A stretch of DNA of 64,000 nucleotides from Gillisia lutea (GCF_021568705.1 NZ_JAKGTH010000008.1:124001-188000), one strand, 5' to 3'; positions 34,779 through 44,318 are shown, counted from the first letter of the stretch. Program-made: numbers and translations. Notes: generated by a model not told the origin, from the letters alone.

Positions 34779-35705
34779 ATGGCCGGCGGATCAAAAATCG
34801 CAATCTATAGCGCAATTGGCGCAAACCTTTTAATAGCAATAGGAAAATTTGTTGCTTCTTTTTTTACAGGTAGCTCAGCAATGCTAGCTGAGGGAATTCA
34901 CTCTTTAGTCGATACCGGAAACGGATTTCTATTACTCTTTGGCATTAAACAATCTCAACAAGAACCTGATGAATTGCACCCCTTTGGATATGGGAAAGAA
35001 GTTTATTTTTGGAGTTTTGTTGTTAGCATCTTAATTTTTGCCCTTGGGGGTGGCTTTGCTTTGTATGAGGGTATTCATGCCATACAGGATCCTCATGTAA
35101 TTGCCGATCCTACATGGAATTACATTGTTCTTATTGCAGCTTTAGTTTTTGAAGGAACCGCTTTGTATTTAGCCCTAAAAGCCTTCAATAAATCACGAGC
35201 CAGTTCTGGAAATATAATCACTAATATTGTTCGTAGTAAAGATGCTGCAACCTTTGCTGTCATTATAGAAGATGCCGCTGCGGTAATTGGTTTAAGCATT
35301 GCACTATTAGGGGTTTTTCTTTCGCAACAGCTAAATAATCCGTACCTTGATGGAGCGGCTTCTATATTTATTGGAATACTTCTTTTAAGCGTAGCCACCT
35401 TTCTTGCCAGAGAAAGTAAAGGCCTTTTATTAGGAGAAAGTGCCAATCCGGAGGTCATAGTCTCAGTAGAAAAAATCCTTGCTGGAAACACTAAGGTAAA
35501 AGATTGGGGTCTACCCCATACCATGCATTTTGGTCCGGATAGTATCTTACTGGTTATTGAGATTGATCTTGAAAATAGCCTGGAACTGCTCGAAGCCGAA
35601 AATACCATGGAAGAACTTCGAATGGAAATAAAGCTTAAGCAACCCAAAATAACTCAGGTTTACTTACAAACCACCAATAATATTATAAATGAAATTTCAG
35701 TATAA
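34779..35705 (+). CDS. Cation diffusion facilitator family transporter
   Basis: 308 residues. Six membrane helices occupy roughly the first 215 residues, followed by a cytoplasmic metal-chaperone-like domain. The binding site shows HSLVD in helix 2 and EDAAAVIG in helix 5, a subgroup variant of the second HxxxD. HPFGYGKE between helices 2 and 3 is the family signature. It exports divalent metals (Zn, Co, Fe, Cd or Mn) in exchange for protons; the metal is not predictable here. No metal-responsive regulator adjoins. Confidence 0.88.
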   Translation: MAGGSKIAIYSAIGANLLIAIGKFVASFFTGSSAMLAEGIHSLVDTGNGFLLLFGIKQSQQEPDELHPFGYGKEVYFWSFVVSILIFALGGGFALYEGIHAIQDPHVIADPTWNYIVLIAALVFEGTALYLALKAFNKSRASSGNIITNIVRSKDAATFAVIIEDAAAVIGLSIALLGVFLSQQLNNPYLDGAASIFIGILLLSVATFLARESKGLLLGESANPEVIVSVEKILAGNTKVKDWGLPHTMHFGPDSILLVIEIDLENSLELLEAENTMEELRMEIKLKQPKITQVYLQTTNNIINEISV

Positions 35706-35840
35706 CTAAAAAATTCAATAACCCTTATAGCAAATAACTCTCGTACCAAATTCTTTCTTAAATCTTCCCTAACAAAGGCCTAATGTGTTTTGGTAGAATT
35801 TGGATTTTAGGTTTATTGCTATAAAATAAAACACAATAAT

Positions 35841-36140
35841 ATGGAATCAATATTTCAATTTGTTCAACTTGCTAAAAGTGAGCGTTTAGAAGAATTAACA
35901 GACGAAAAATTAAATAAACTTTCTAAAAAATACGATTGGGTAATTCGTGCCGAAGTATTTTTTAAAAAACAGGACGGACAAGAGCCCAAAGGATTTATTT
36001 GTAATATTAAACTTAGTGCTCCGGGACCTCAATTGTATGCTGAATCTAATGAAGATTCTTTTGAAGCTGCAGTTGCCGAAACAGTTAGAGACTTAGAACG
36101 ACAGTTGGAAAAACGCAAAGCCCAGATGAATACACACTAG
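35841..36140 (+). CDS. HPF/RaiA family ribosome-associated protein
   Basis: 99 residues, the short hibernation-factor form with a single beta-alpha-beta-beta-beta-alpha domain and no dimerisation tail. Recognisable parts are the central ICNIKLSAPGPQLYAES strands and the last helix FEAAVAETVRDLERQLEKRKAQ, which is typical of YhbH/RaiA. It would bind the 30S decoding region and silence or dimerise ribosomes in stationary phase. It ends just before a strong terminator. Confidence 0.85.
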   Translation: MESIFQFVQLAKSERLEELTDEKLNKLSKKYDWVIRAEVFFKKQDGQEPKGFICNIKLSAPGPQLYAESNEDSFEAAVAETVRDLERQLEKRKAQMNTH

Positions 36141-36161
36141 AATCTTCACAGGGAACTATAA

Positions 36162-36198
36162 AGAAATCCGCAGTAGAATTTATCTACTGCGGATTTCT
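36162..36198. terminator. Strong hairpin terminator between HPF and aconitase genes
   Basis: AGAAATCCGCAGTAGA (36162-36177) pairs perfectly with 36183-36198 around a 5-base loop. T-rich sequence follows on the plus strand, and A-rich sequence before it can serve the convergent gene. Confidence 0.82.
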
Positions 36199-36257
36199 CA
36201 TTTTATAAATACATGAGAATTATAAGAGTCACCTCCTCTCCTTCTTTAACTAATTAT

Positions 36258-38228
36258 TTAGTTAATAAGACGTGCCTTAAACTCATTAATAATACCCCCT
36301 TTTAATAAAATTTCTATCTGTCTATCACTTAGGGTATGAACAGTTTCAAATTCCAAAACCGAACCATCTGGTTTCTGAACTTTCACCACTATGTTTTTTC
36401 TAGCTTGAACGTCCCCCCTTAGGTTATTAAAACTAACCATATCTCCCTGTTCAATTTTATCATAATCGGAAATATCCATAAATTCTAAAGGTAGTATCCC
36501 AAAATTAACCAGATTTTGCCATGCAATTCTAGCATAGCTTTGTGCAATTACCGCTACCTGACCCAAATATTTAGGGGCAAGGGCAGCATGCTCTCGGCTA
36601 GATCCTTGAGCATAATTTTCTTTTGCTACTACAATGTGTCCTCCCTTATCCTGCTTTGCCAGCATTGCCCGGTCATAAAAAGTATCGTCAATCACTGTGA
36701 ACGAGTACCTGCTTATCTCGGGTAAATTACTTCTAAATGGTAAGACCTCTGCTCCTGCTTTCAGAATCTCATCGGTAGAGATGTTGTCACCCATTTTTAA
36801 TAGTACAGGAACAGTATAGCTATCAGATAAAGGGTCTATATGCGGTAAACTTTTTATATTCGGACCTTTTTTCAATTCAATATCAGATCCATCTTCCGGT
36901 GGTGTAACCAGCATTTCCATATTTATAATCTCTACCTCAGGACTCTCATACTGTGGATAGCTCATCCCATATAATTTTTCCAAATCCCTGGGATCGGTAA
37001 TTTTGCCGGTTAAAGCTGAAGCGGCAGCGGTTTCAGGACTGCATAAATGTACCATATCATCCTCAGTACCAGACCTGCTTGGGAAATTACGCGGCATTGT
37101 TCTTAAACTGATGGTATTGGAGGCCGGGGCCTGCCCCATTCCAATACACCCCATACAACCAGATTGATGGAACCTGGCTCCAGCCTTGATCAAATTGGCA
37201 AATGCACGGTTATCAATCATATTCTGTATTATTTGGCGGGAAGTAGGATTCACATCAAAAGAGACATCACTATTTATACTCTTATCTTTTACTATTGCTC
37301 CCGCCATCCAAAAATCTCTCAATCCCGGATTTGCAGAAGACCCAATAACAACCTGATTTATTGGTTTTCCTGCTACTTCACTTACCTGTACCACATTCCC
37401 GGGACTAGTTGGCAGAGCAATTAAGGGCACGAGATCATCCAGTATAATTTCATCATTAAAATCATAAGTACAACCTTCATCGGCCATAAGTTCTATCCAG
37501 TCTTGTTCTCTTTCCTGAGATTTTAAAAAACGCTTCGTCTCGTTGTCACTAGGAAAGACAGTGGTTGTGGCGCCAAGTTCTGCACCCATATTTGCAATTA
37601 CATGCCTATCCATAGCACTCAGGTGTTTCAGGCCATCTCCGTAATATTCTATAACCTTCCCTACTCCTCCTTTAACATCATACCTTCTTAGCATTTCCAA
37701 GATAACATCTTTTGCACTAACCCAATCTGGTAAATTACCGGTAAGTTTTACCCCCATAATACTTGGCATTTTCACAAAATAAGGTTGACCGGCTATGGCA
37801 GCAGCTACATCCAAACCTCCAGTTCCAATAGCTAACATACCTAAAGATCCGGCTGCACAACTATGGCTATCAGATCCCACAAGTGTTTTTCCGGGTTTTC
37901 CAAATCGTTCCATATGAACCGGGTGACTTACTCCATTTCCCGGCCTACTATACCAAATTCCAAATTTTTGAGCAGCAGAAAGTAGGAATAAGTGATCATC
38001 GGCATTCTTGAAATCGGTTTGAAGTAAATTATGATCTACATATTGTACCGCTACTTCGGTCTTTGCTTTTTTAAGTCCCATCGCCTCCAGTTCTAATTGA
38101 ACCAAAGTTCCAGTGGCATCCTGTAATAGTGCCTGATCTATTTTTATACCTATTTCCTTTCCGGGAATCATTTCTCCGGAAAGAAGGTGCTCTTTAATTA
38201 ATTTTTGGGTGACATTTAACTTAGACAT
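36258..38228 (-). CDS. Aconitate hydratase (short, Aquifex-type)
   Basis: 656 residues, the short aconitase class, not the 890-residue AcnA or AcnB. The 4Fe-4S ligands are the Cys in VGSDSHSCAAGSLG and the two in SGCMGCIGMG. The swivel domain near the C-terminus has the NYAQGSSREHAALAP substrate-binding arginine. It interconverts citrate and isocitrate in the TCA cycle. It is monocistronic; an A/T-rich 150-base gap separates it from the divergent membrane-protein gene. The fully conserved active site makes a citrate substrate likely, though homoaconitase-type substrates cannot be excluded. Confidence 0.93.
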   Translation of the reverse strand: MSKLNVTQKLIKEHLLSGEMIPGKEIGIKIDQALLQDATGTLVQLELEAMGLKKAKTEVAVQYVDHNLLQTDFKNADDHLFLLSAAQKFGIWYSRPGNGVSHPVHMERFGKPGKTLVGSDSHSCAAGSLGMLAIGTGGLDVAAAIAGQPYFVKMPSIMGVKLTGNLPDWVSAKDVILEMLRRYDVKGGVGKVIEYYGDGLKHLSAMDRHVIANMGAELGATTTVFPSDNETKRFLKSQEREQDWIELMADEGCTYDFNDEIILDDLVPLIALPTSPGNVVQVSEVAGKPINQVVIGSSANPGLRDFWMAGAIVKDKSINSDVSFDVNPTSRQIIQNMIDNRAFANLIKAGARFHQSGCMGCIGMGQAPASNTISLRTMPRNFPSRSGTEDDMVHLCSPETAAASALTGKITDPRDLEKLYGMSYPQYESPEVEIINMEMLVTPPEDGSDIELKKGPNIKSLPHIDPLSDSYTVPVLLKMGDNISTDEILKAGAEVLPFRSNLPEISRYSFTVIDDTFYDRAMLAKQDKGGHIVVAKENYAQGSSREHAALAPKYLGQVAVIAQSYARIAWQNLVNFGILPLEFMDISDYDKIEQGDMVSFNNLRGDVQARKNIVVKVQKPDGSVLEFETVHTLSDRQIEILLKGGIINEFKARLIN

Positions 38229-38379
38229 TTTACTTAAATTTTATTCTTTAAATTAAAAATTTAAACTGAGGTAACCGGTAGCTTTAACAATACCTTATAT
38301 CTGTGCTATTCGAGAAAACTATATTTTTAAATTTCGTATTACTTTCAAACTAATTAAACCTAACCAATAAACTATTTAA

Positions 38380-38955
38380 ATGAATATTGTAATAAAGCGT
38401 GCACTTGTTGGAGGAATTGTATCTACTATTGTAATGGGTACAGGAGCATTTATCTTGGGAGAGCTATCTGGTTACAAGGCTAAAGAATTACTTTCTTCTT
38501 CCCTCTCAGGTATAAACATGCTATGTAACACTGTAATTTTGGGAGCTACCACAATTTTAGCGTTAATGCTTACCGTTTTTAGTTTGAGCCGATCTTCTAA
38601 GTCCAGTCTTACCACCGCACACTATAAAAATGTGCTTACTATGGCAAAGGCAGACACTATACTTATTATTGCTGCTATTATTACTTTTTTAATGATGAAT
38701 CTACCCATTACTGAAAGTGATGAAGTTCCTAATTCATGGTTTGTAATCATTTATTATGTCACTTTAGGACTAGCCTCTATTTTAGGCGGTGGTTTTATAG
38801 CCATTGTAACCATGTTATATGGAACAATAGCCAGTATCATTTTAATTGTTGGAATAGGCGTGAAAAGCCATCCTATTTTGAAAGAAAAGAATGTGAACGA
38901 TGCTATAGATCAAAAAGAAGAAGAACAAAAGGAGGAAGAAGCTCGAAACAATTAG
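38380..38955 (+). CDS. Membrane protein of unknown function
   Basis: 191 residues with about four hydrophobic helices (roughly 8-30, 44-66, 88-110 and 122-162) and a cytoplasmic tail rich in Glu and Lys (KEEEQKEEEARNN). No family was recognised. TAAATTTC about 50 bases upstream is a near -7 element. It is probably an inner-membrane protein transcribed alone, ending before an inverted-repeat structure. Confidence 0.65.
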   Translation: MNIVIKRALVGGIVSTIVMGTGAFILGELSGYKAKELLSSSLSGINMLCNTVILGATTILALMLTVFSLSRSSKSSLTTAHYKNVLTMAKADTILIIAAIITFLMMNLPITESDEVPNSWFVIIYYVTLGLASILGGGFIAIVTMLYGTIASIILIVGIGVKSHPILKEKNVNDAIDQKEEEQKEEEARNN

Positions 38956-38971
38956 AAATTAATCTATATAG

Positions 38972-39087
38972 AAAGGACTATTCGAAAACTATAATCAATT
39001 CATCAAACTGAATTTATTATGATCTTAAACTTTGAAAAATCAATTTAAATTGGGAATGATGCGAATATAGTTCAGGAATAGTCCTTT
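38972..39087. repeat. Imperfect 22-base inverted repeat in a convergent gap
   Basis: AAAGGACTATTC (38972-38983) and its exact complement (39076-39087) extend inward after three mismatched bases to AACTATA on both arms. The loop is about 72 bases. It fills the space between two convergent genes. It may be a bidirectional terminator-like structure or a small MITE-like unit; no clear target duplication is visible. Confidence 0.6.
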
Positions 39088-39102
39088 AGCTGTAATTATT
39101 TA

Positions 39103-39819
39103 TTAAGCCCTGCTTAAACTATTTAGAATATCGGTTTGATCTCCTTCTTCTAAATTAAATCCGGGCTTCCCTTTTAACGGGAATAAATATGTAAACTCTT
39201 TATCAAACGCCCCCCAACTTTGAGAAAGACCAAAATCATCATTTTTACTATTCATAACCGGCCTGTTAAAAGTATTTTCTTCCATATCATAGCTGGTTCC
39301 ATGTGCATCCTCACCGGTGAATAACATTCCATCATTAATATCTGAATGGATAAGTACAGAGCCTCCCCCATTCCCGGGAAGATCGTAAATAGTTAGACCA
39401 AAGTTCTTGAACACCTCATTCCTTAATGTAATGTCCTTAGTTTTATAATCGTCTCTAATCGAATTTCTTGGATGTGCATATATGCATGCCCCACCGGCAT
39501 CTTCAGATAGTGTTTTTAAATCGGCATATGCATTCTTGGCTATAGAAGAATTGGATAGCAAAATTCCTTTAATACTGTAGCCATCTTTTACTAATGTTTT
39601 TACAGCTTCTTTAGTAGCTTCTTCTACTACATCAATCAATAAAATATCCTTTCTATTAATATGTCTTATGGCATAACCCTGATTAAATTCGCCATTATTT
39701 TCAGCACCCTTAATTATAAATGTGTCCGGAATAAGCTTGAGAAATTTCCCTGTTTCACCCTGTAAAATGTACTCAGCTGACTGGCTATGTAACACTTCCA
39801 TTTTATCTACTGTCTTCAT
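39103..39819 (-). CDS. Degenerate metallo-beta-lactamase-fold protein
   Basis: 238 residues. The layout follows an MBL-fold hydrolase: ILLIDVVEEATKEAVKTL, the metal loop position ILLSNSSIAKNAYADL, then IYDLPGNGGGSVLIHSD and GMLFTGEDAHG. Almost every zinc ligand is gone (HxHxDH reads SNSSIAKN, and the GHTxGS His reads GNGGGS), so it is probably not a hydrolase. It may be a binding or structural protein. It lies 81 bases downstream of the polyketide operon on the same strand and could be the last gene of that unit. There is no signal peptide. Confidence 0.68.
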   Translation of the reverse strand: MKTVDKMEVLHSQSAEYILQGETGKFLKLIPDTFIIKGAENNGEFNQGYAIRHINRKDILLIDVVEEATKEAVKTLVKDGYSIKGILLSNSSIAKNAYADLKTLSEDAGGACIYAHPRNSIRDDYKTKDITLRNEVFKNFGLTIYDLPGNGGGSVLIHSDINDGMLFTGEDAHGTSYDMEENTFNRPVMNSKNDDFGLSQSWGAFDKEFTYLFPLKGKPGFNLEEGDQTDILNSLSRA

Positions 39820-39900
39820 ATGGTTATAGTTTTTAATTATACTTCAATTTACAACCGGGAGGATTTTTTACAAGCCTATTTAATATTGTTTAACTGGCTT

Positions 39901-40479
39901 TTAGCAGTTTGTTAACGCCAGAATATATGCGGAATATTTTCCGTGATGTGAGATGGAAAATTTGCTGCAAACAGGCTTTCCATTATGGGAGGCATAGGGA
40001 ATAAAATTTTCGTTTTTCTGAATATTTAGTAGTTCCGGTTTAATATTTTGTTCTTCTGAAATCTTTGTGATAAGATGTGATTTAATACTATCTATTGATG
40101 ACGTGTGATATTCAACAATATTAATTGATCTTTCTTGGGAAGCAATACAGTGCAGTTTATAAATACTTCTATGAACTTCGGTGTAATATAGGCATTCTCC
40201 AATATTAACAGTTCCAAGGATATAATTATCCCTGATATCATCCAATTTACTACAGTAATCTTTAGGATTAAACCTTCTAGGTAAATTAAATTTTCTTTGG
40301 TGCGCTTTATAACTAGCTTCTTTCATAGCCCATAACGCCCATACGAATAGCGCGGGGCTATCACTTTTTAATATAATTTCTTGCTCTTGGGGGGTATACA
40401 GTTTATCTAAAAAACCTTTACGCTTCCAAGTATGCTGTGAAGCGGCTACTTCCAGATCTATAATATCATTACCAATCAC
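39901..40479 (-). CDS. 4'-phosphopantetheinyl transferase superfamily protein
   Basis: 192 residues. IGNDIIDLE at the N-terminus supplies the Mg-binding Asp, and WALWAMKEASYKAH is the WxxKEAxxK signature. It would attach the phosphopantetheine arm of CoA to the Ser of the ACP encoded just upstream, with which it overlaps by four bases. Its place inside the operon suggests a dedicated rather than housekeeping AcpS/Sfp activity. Confidence 0.85.
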   Translation of the reverse strand: MIGNDIIDLEVAASQHTWKRKGFLDKLYTPQEQEIILKSDSPALFVWALWAMKEASYKAHQRKFNLPRRFNPKDYCSKLDDIRDNYILGTVNIGECLYYTEVHRSIYKLHCIASQERSINIVEYHTSSIDSIKSHLITKISEEQNIKPELLNIQKNENFIPYASHNGKPVCSKFSISHHGKYSAYILALTNC

Positions 40480-40742
40480 TCATTTCTCAGTTTACGTTGA
40501 ATGATTTTTCTGGCATCTCCGGCTGTAAGCATCCCATTCATAGAATCGTTATCTATTTCAATTTTATATTCATCTTCAACATCTAAGATTACATCTACCA
40601 GGTTGGCAGAATTAATTTTAAGATCATTTAAAAAATCAGTAGTCTCATCAAAATCATTTAAGCCTTCTTCATTTTGAACATACGGAGTAACTATTTTTTT
40701 TAATTTTTGAAGAATTTCTTTATCGGTCATTTTCGTTTCCAT
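40476..40742 (-). CDS. Acyl carrier protein
   Basis: 88 residues, acidic and helical. The pantetheine site is the Ser in DLKINSANLVDVILDVE, a divergent form of the usual DSL. Helix III region EIDNDSMNGMLTAGDARKII is recognisable. It holds growing acyl chains as thioesters for the neighbouring ketosynthase, dehydratase and reductase, and possibly donates them to the type III PKS. It is separate from the housekeeping AcpP, which would sit beside fabF elsewhere. Confidence 0.85.
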   Translation of the reverse strand: METKMTDKEILQKLKKIVTPYVQNEEGLNDFDETTDFLNDLKINSANLVDVILDVEDEYKIEIDNDSMNGMLTAGDARKIIQRKLRNE

Positions 40743-40763
40743 TTTATTTGAAGCTTCTAAAGA

Positions 40764-42038
40764 TTAGTTCACAAATTTTTTAAATAGTACAACTGCATTA
40801 ACATCCCCAAAACCGAAACTTGCCTTGGCCAGAATGTTTAATTCTTTATTTAAAGTAGATTTAGGAATCTTTTCGGTATTAATTAATTTTGAAATCTCTG
40901 GATGAATATCTCCTGTATTTAAATTCCCGAAAATAAAACCTTTATCAAGTTGTAAGACACTTGCCACACATTCAATACTCCCGGAGGCGCTTAAACAATG
41001 ACCGGTCATTCCCTTTAACGAATTAATATATGGAAATTCTTCATTACTTCTATTTAAAGCCCGTGTCCAATTTTCGACTTCCATAGCATCTCTACTGGTT
41101 GCAGTTAGATGACCATTAATAAGATCGACGTCTTTGGAAGAAATATTTGAATTTATAAGAGCCCTATTAATGCAGCGTTGCACTGCCTCACTATTAGCGG
41201 CGGTCATACTTCCTCCATTTCTCTGGCCCCCGCTATTAATTTCGCCTCCTAAAATTTCACCGTAAATATAGGCATCTCTCTCCTGTGCAGATTCGAGATC
41301 TTCTAATATCAAGGCTCCAGCCCCACTGCCGGGAACAAATCCTACAGCACTTTCGCTCATAGGCCGGGATGCCTGTTGCGGTTGGTTATTGTAATTACTA
41401 GGTAAAATGCGCATCGCATCAAAACCACCCCAAACATAGGGACCATGATCACCGCAGCTACCTACTAGCATTCTTTTAGCATTCCCTGCTTTAATGCGGT
41501 CATAGCCCATTAAAACCGCTTCCGTACCTGTGGTACATGCTGAAGAATTTGTAGTTACTTGATTTCCGCAACCTAATATTCCTCCCAGGTACGCACTTAT
41601 ACCACTTGCCATGGTTTGTAGTACACTTGTACTTCCTAATCTACGGGTATTTCCAGCATCTATCAAATGAATGGCTTCTCTGAATTTATCAACTCCCAAA
41701 ATTCCGGTACCGAAAATAATTCCTGAATCCCAATCTGGTCTCTTATCTTCCGAAATTGTTAAACCAGCATCTTTCCAGGCATCGGTTCCAGCAATAACTC
41801 CGTAGATGATACCACTAGAATTTAAGCCGCGAAGTTGTAATGGAGTAAAATATTGATTCAGGATTTCATCAGAAATATCAGGCTTTCCACCAAGCTGACA
41901 GCAAAATTTCAAATCGGCCAGTTCCTGATGAAATGTGATACCACTCTTCATCCCTCTAAGTGCAGTTTCAAAATTGGTAACACCTATAGCATTAGGTGCT
42001 ACAACTCCCAGTCCTGTTACTACTACCCTCCTCTTCAT
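40764..42038 (-). CDS. Beta-ketoacyl-ACP synthase (KAS II/FabF-like)
   Basis: 424 residues of thiolase fold. The catalytic triad is complete: Cys in NSSACTTGTEAVL, His in NGHLTATSRDAMEVE and His in GMTGHCLSASGSIE. VTGLGVVAPNAIG at the N-terminus is typical. It condenses malonyl-ACP with acyl-ACP to extend a chain within this operon. It shares one base with the dehydratase upstream. There is no obvious chain-length-factor partner, which separates it from aryl-polyene or aromatic type II PKS clusters. Confidence 0.88.
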   Translation of the reverse strand: MKRRVVVTGLGVVAPNAIGVTNFETALRGMKSGITFHQELADLKFCCQLGGKPDISDEILNQYFTPLQLRGLNSSGIIYGVIAGTDAWKDAGLTISEDKRPDWDSGIIFGTGILGVDKFREAIHLIDAGNTRRLGSTSVLQTMASGISAYLGGILGCGNQVTTNSSACTTGTEAVLMGYDRIKAGNAKRMLVGSCGDHGPYVWGGFDAMRILPSNYNNQPQQASRPMSESAVGFVPGSGAGALILEDLESAQERDAYIYGEILGGEINSGGQRNGGSMTAANSEAVQRCINRALINSNISSKDVDLINGHLTATSRDAMEVENWTRALNRSNEEFPYINSLKGMTGHCLSASGSIECVASVLQLDKGFIFGNLNTGDIHPEISKLINTEKIPKSTLNKELNILAKASFGFGDVNAVVLFKKFVN

Positions 42039-42472
42039 TAATTATCTTTCAGCATACCGGAGATGTTTCCTCTCGCGATTAAATTCTCGTCCCTATTATA
42101 CATTTCCACTTTGCATTTCAACTTGTTGAATCTAAAATATAATTTGTGTGAAACTACTTTAACAGTTTCTCCGGGCTGTACCGCTAAGAAAAAATCTATT
42201 TCGGTACTAGTCATTGCTATTGCTGGAGTCTCATCGTTTTTTATTCCCAATAAATTTATTCCTAGACAAACCACACCAATTTGTGCCATGCATTCGGTTA
42301 ATAGCACTCCGGGAGTAATCGGTTTATTTTTAAAATGACCTTTATAATAGTAAGCTTTTTCGGGAAAACAATAGTGTCCTATTACCGAATTTTCATCCAG
42401 ATACTCAATAGAATCTACAAATAAAAAAGGTTCAGAATAAGGAAGCCTGGAAAGTATTTCTTGAAAATTCAC
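42038..42472 (-). CDS. FabZ-like hotdog-fold 3-hydroxyacyl-ACP dehydratase
   Basis: About 145 residues from a GTG at 42472; an upstream ATG at 42532 would overlap the reductase gene by 55 bases and add 20 unconserved residues, so I prefer GTG. The active site reads YYKGHFKNKPITPGVLLTE, with the catalytic His and a Glu in place. It dehydrates 3-hydroxyacyl-ACP. Start and stop touch the genes on either side. Confidence 0.82.
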   Translation of the reverse strand: MNFQEILSRLPYSEPFLFVDSIEYLDENSVIGHYCFPEKAYYYKGHFKNKPITPGVLLTECMAQIGVVCLGINLLGIKNDETPAIAMTSTEIDFFLAVQPGETVKVVSHKLYFRFNKLKCKVEMYNRDENLIARGNISGMLKDN

Positions 42473-42477
42473 AAAAA

Positions 42478-43272
42478 TTATTTTAAATGTTCGCCCCCAT
42501 TTACCGGGATGATCGATCCCGTAATCCAGCATGCCTCGTCTTTACTGAGCAGGTAGACCACATTAGCTACATCATTAGGAACTGTAAGTCTTTTAAATGG
42601 GTTGTGTTTAAGAGCATGCATTCTCAAAGTTTCATTATCTGGTATCATTTGAAAAGATCTGGTTACAGTAACTCCTGCCTGAATACAATTCGCTCTAATA
42701 CCATGTGGAGCAAGCTCTAAAGCCATGCTTCTGGTAATGGCCTCCAAAGCCACTTTTGCGGCAGATACCGCTGCATAGTTTGCCCAGGCTTTTTTGTTTC
42801 CTTCACTAGTAAAAGATATAATTCTGGCGTCTTTAGCAAATAAACCTGCCTGAAACAAACCTTGTGTCCAATCGTACAAACTAATGGCCATAGCATCAAG
42901 CGTGAGTTGAAAATCAATATTCTCTAATATGGGTCCCTCCCCGGTCATAGGTTTTAAATTGCCTTTGGCAATACTGTGTACCAATGTTCTAACCTTACCT
43001 TCTTCTCCTAAAATCTCACTAATTTGTTGGATTAGGCTAGACCGTTTATCTTTTTGAATAGCATCAACATTGAAACTTTCTAATTTCACTCCGCATAACC
43101 TAATCTCTTCAAAAGCTTCCTCTATTTCTGGAATTTCCGAACGCCTGTCTCGGTGAATAATTATAATATTCATACCGTGTTTTGCCAGCTTTTTTGCTGA
43201 TGCCAAACCTAGTCCGCTACTCCCGCCTAAAATAACCGCCCAATAATTTAGATCTTTAAATTCTTCTACCAT
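42478..43272 (-). CDS. Enoyl-ACP reductase-like SDR (FabI/FabL-like)
   Basis: 264 residues. The nucleotide loop is GGSSGLGLASAKKL. LVHSIAKGNLKPM is the enoyl-reductase HSI motif, and the active-site pair NYAAVSAAK has Y-x6-K spacing, typical of enoyl-ACP reductases, where ketoreductases have YxxxK. The C-terminal PVNGGEHL is usual for the SDR fold. It would reduce the enoyl chain made by the dehydratase next door. A 3-oxoacyl reductase role is less likely; no other KR is in the operon, so FabG from the housekeeping set may serve. Confidence 0.8.
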   Translation of the reverse strand: MVEEFKDLNYWAVILGGSSGLGLASAKKLAKHGMNIIIIHRDRRSEIPEIEEAFEEIRLCGVKLESFNVDAIQKDKRSSLIQQISEILGEEGKVRTLVHSIAKGNLKPMTGEGPILENIDFQLTLDAMAISLYDWTQGLFQAGLFAKDARIISFTSEGNKKAWANYAAVSAAKVALEAITRSMALELAPHGIRANCIQAGVTVTRSFQMIPDNETLRMHALKHNPFKRLTVPNDVANVVYLLSKDEACWITGSIIPVNGGEHLK

Positions 43273-44318
43273 TGTATTAAAATTCTTTGCGCCGAAAATC
43301 CGGGACCAAAGCTGAGCATCAAACCTTGCTGTCCTCTGTTAATGTCTTTATTAAGAAAGCGTTCTAAAACATATAAGACAGTTACACTGCTCATATTACC
43401 ATATAAACGCAAAACCTCCCGGGTATCGTCAATATTCTTTCCTAAGATACCAAAAAGATCAGACACCGTTTGCACAATTTTCTTTCCACCCGGATGAAAG
43501 ATAAGGTGGTCCACTTTTTCAATGGAGCTATTATTTTTTTCAAGGAAAGGATGGATTATAGCCGGAAAGTGATTTGCAATCGTCTCGGGAACTGTCTCAT
43601 CTAAGATCATTTGCAATCCATTATTAGTAAGATCGAAGCCCATTAAATGGGTTGCATTGTAAAAATGATACATTTCTTCTCCTATAATCTCAGGGCCATC
43701 TGCATTTTCTTCTGAAGAAAGTAAGACACAAGCAGCTCCATCACCAAATATTGCGGCGCTAACCATATTTGCCATACTAAAATCATCAAGCTGAAAAGTG
43801 GCTGTTGGACTTTCAACTGCTACCACCGCAGCTCTTTTCCCGGGATTGGCTTTTAAAAAATTATAGGCATAAATCATTCCTGAAATTCCTGCTGCACACC
43901 CCATTTCTGTTACCGGCAACCTTGTAATATGTTTATCTAAGTTCAGATCATTAATTAGGTAGGCATCTAAAGACGGAATCATAATTCCGGTGCAGCTAAC
44001 CGTAATTAAATAATCTAAAGAATTGGGTTCCCATTTAGAAGCGACTAACGCAGTCTTTAAGACTGTGGTACCTAATTTTTTGACTTCTCGTATATAGATA
44101 TTGTTCTTATCTTCAAACGAGGTAGCCGTAAAAACCTCTTCCGGAGCCATAATAGAATAGCGTCTATCTACTCCCGCCCCCTCAAATATCTTCGTTATTT
44201 TACGCTTAAATCGTTCTTCCTTATCTCCCAGCCAATTTTCTACAAATGGTAATATTTCCTTAGTCTCTCTGGAATATATTGGCAGTTGTTTCTCAACTTG
44301 AACAATTTTTACGCTCAT
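43266..44318 (-). CDS. Type III polyketide synthase (chalcone/alkylresorcinol synthase family)
   Basis: About 350 residues from ATG 44318 (a longer frame to 44345 adds nine residues). Catalytic Cys lies in VTEMGCAAGISG, His in FHPGGKKIV and Asn in YGNMSSVTV, the classic triad. FGDGAACVLLS and SFGPGFSAQRIL are also standard. It is a CoA- or ACP-primed homodimer that makes resorcinol, pyrone or acylphloroglucinol rings. The start overlaps the methyltransferase stop by 4 bases and its end overlaps the reductase by 7. Confidence 0.92.
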   Translation of the reverse strand: MSVKIVQVEKQLPIYSRETKEILPFVENWLGDKEERFKRKITKIFEGAGVDRRYSIMAPEEVFTATSFEDKNNIYIREVKKLGTTVLKTALVASKWEPNSLDYLITVSCTGIMIPSLDAYLINDLNLDKHITRLPVTEMGCAAGISGMIYAYNFLKANPGKRAAVVAVESPTATFQLDDFSMANMVSAAIFGDGAACVLLSSEENADGPEIIGEEMYHFYNATHLMGFDLTNNGLQMILDETVPETIANHFPAIIHPFLEKNNSSIEKVDHLIFHPGGKKIVQTVSDLFGILGKNIDDTREVLRLYGNMSSVTVLYVLERFLNKDINRGQQGLMLSFGPGFSAQRILIQW

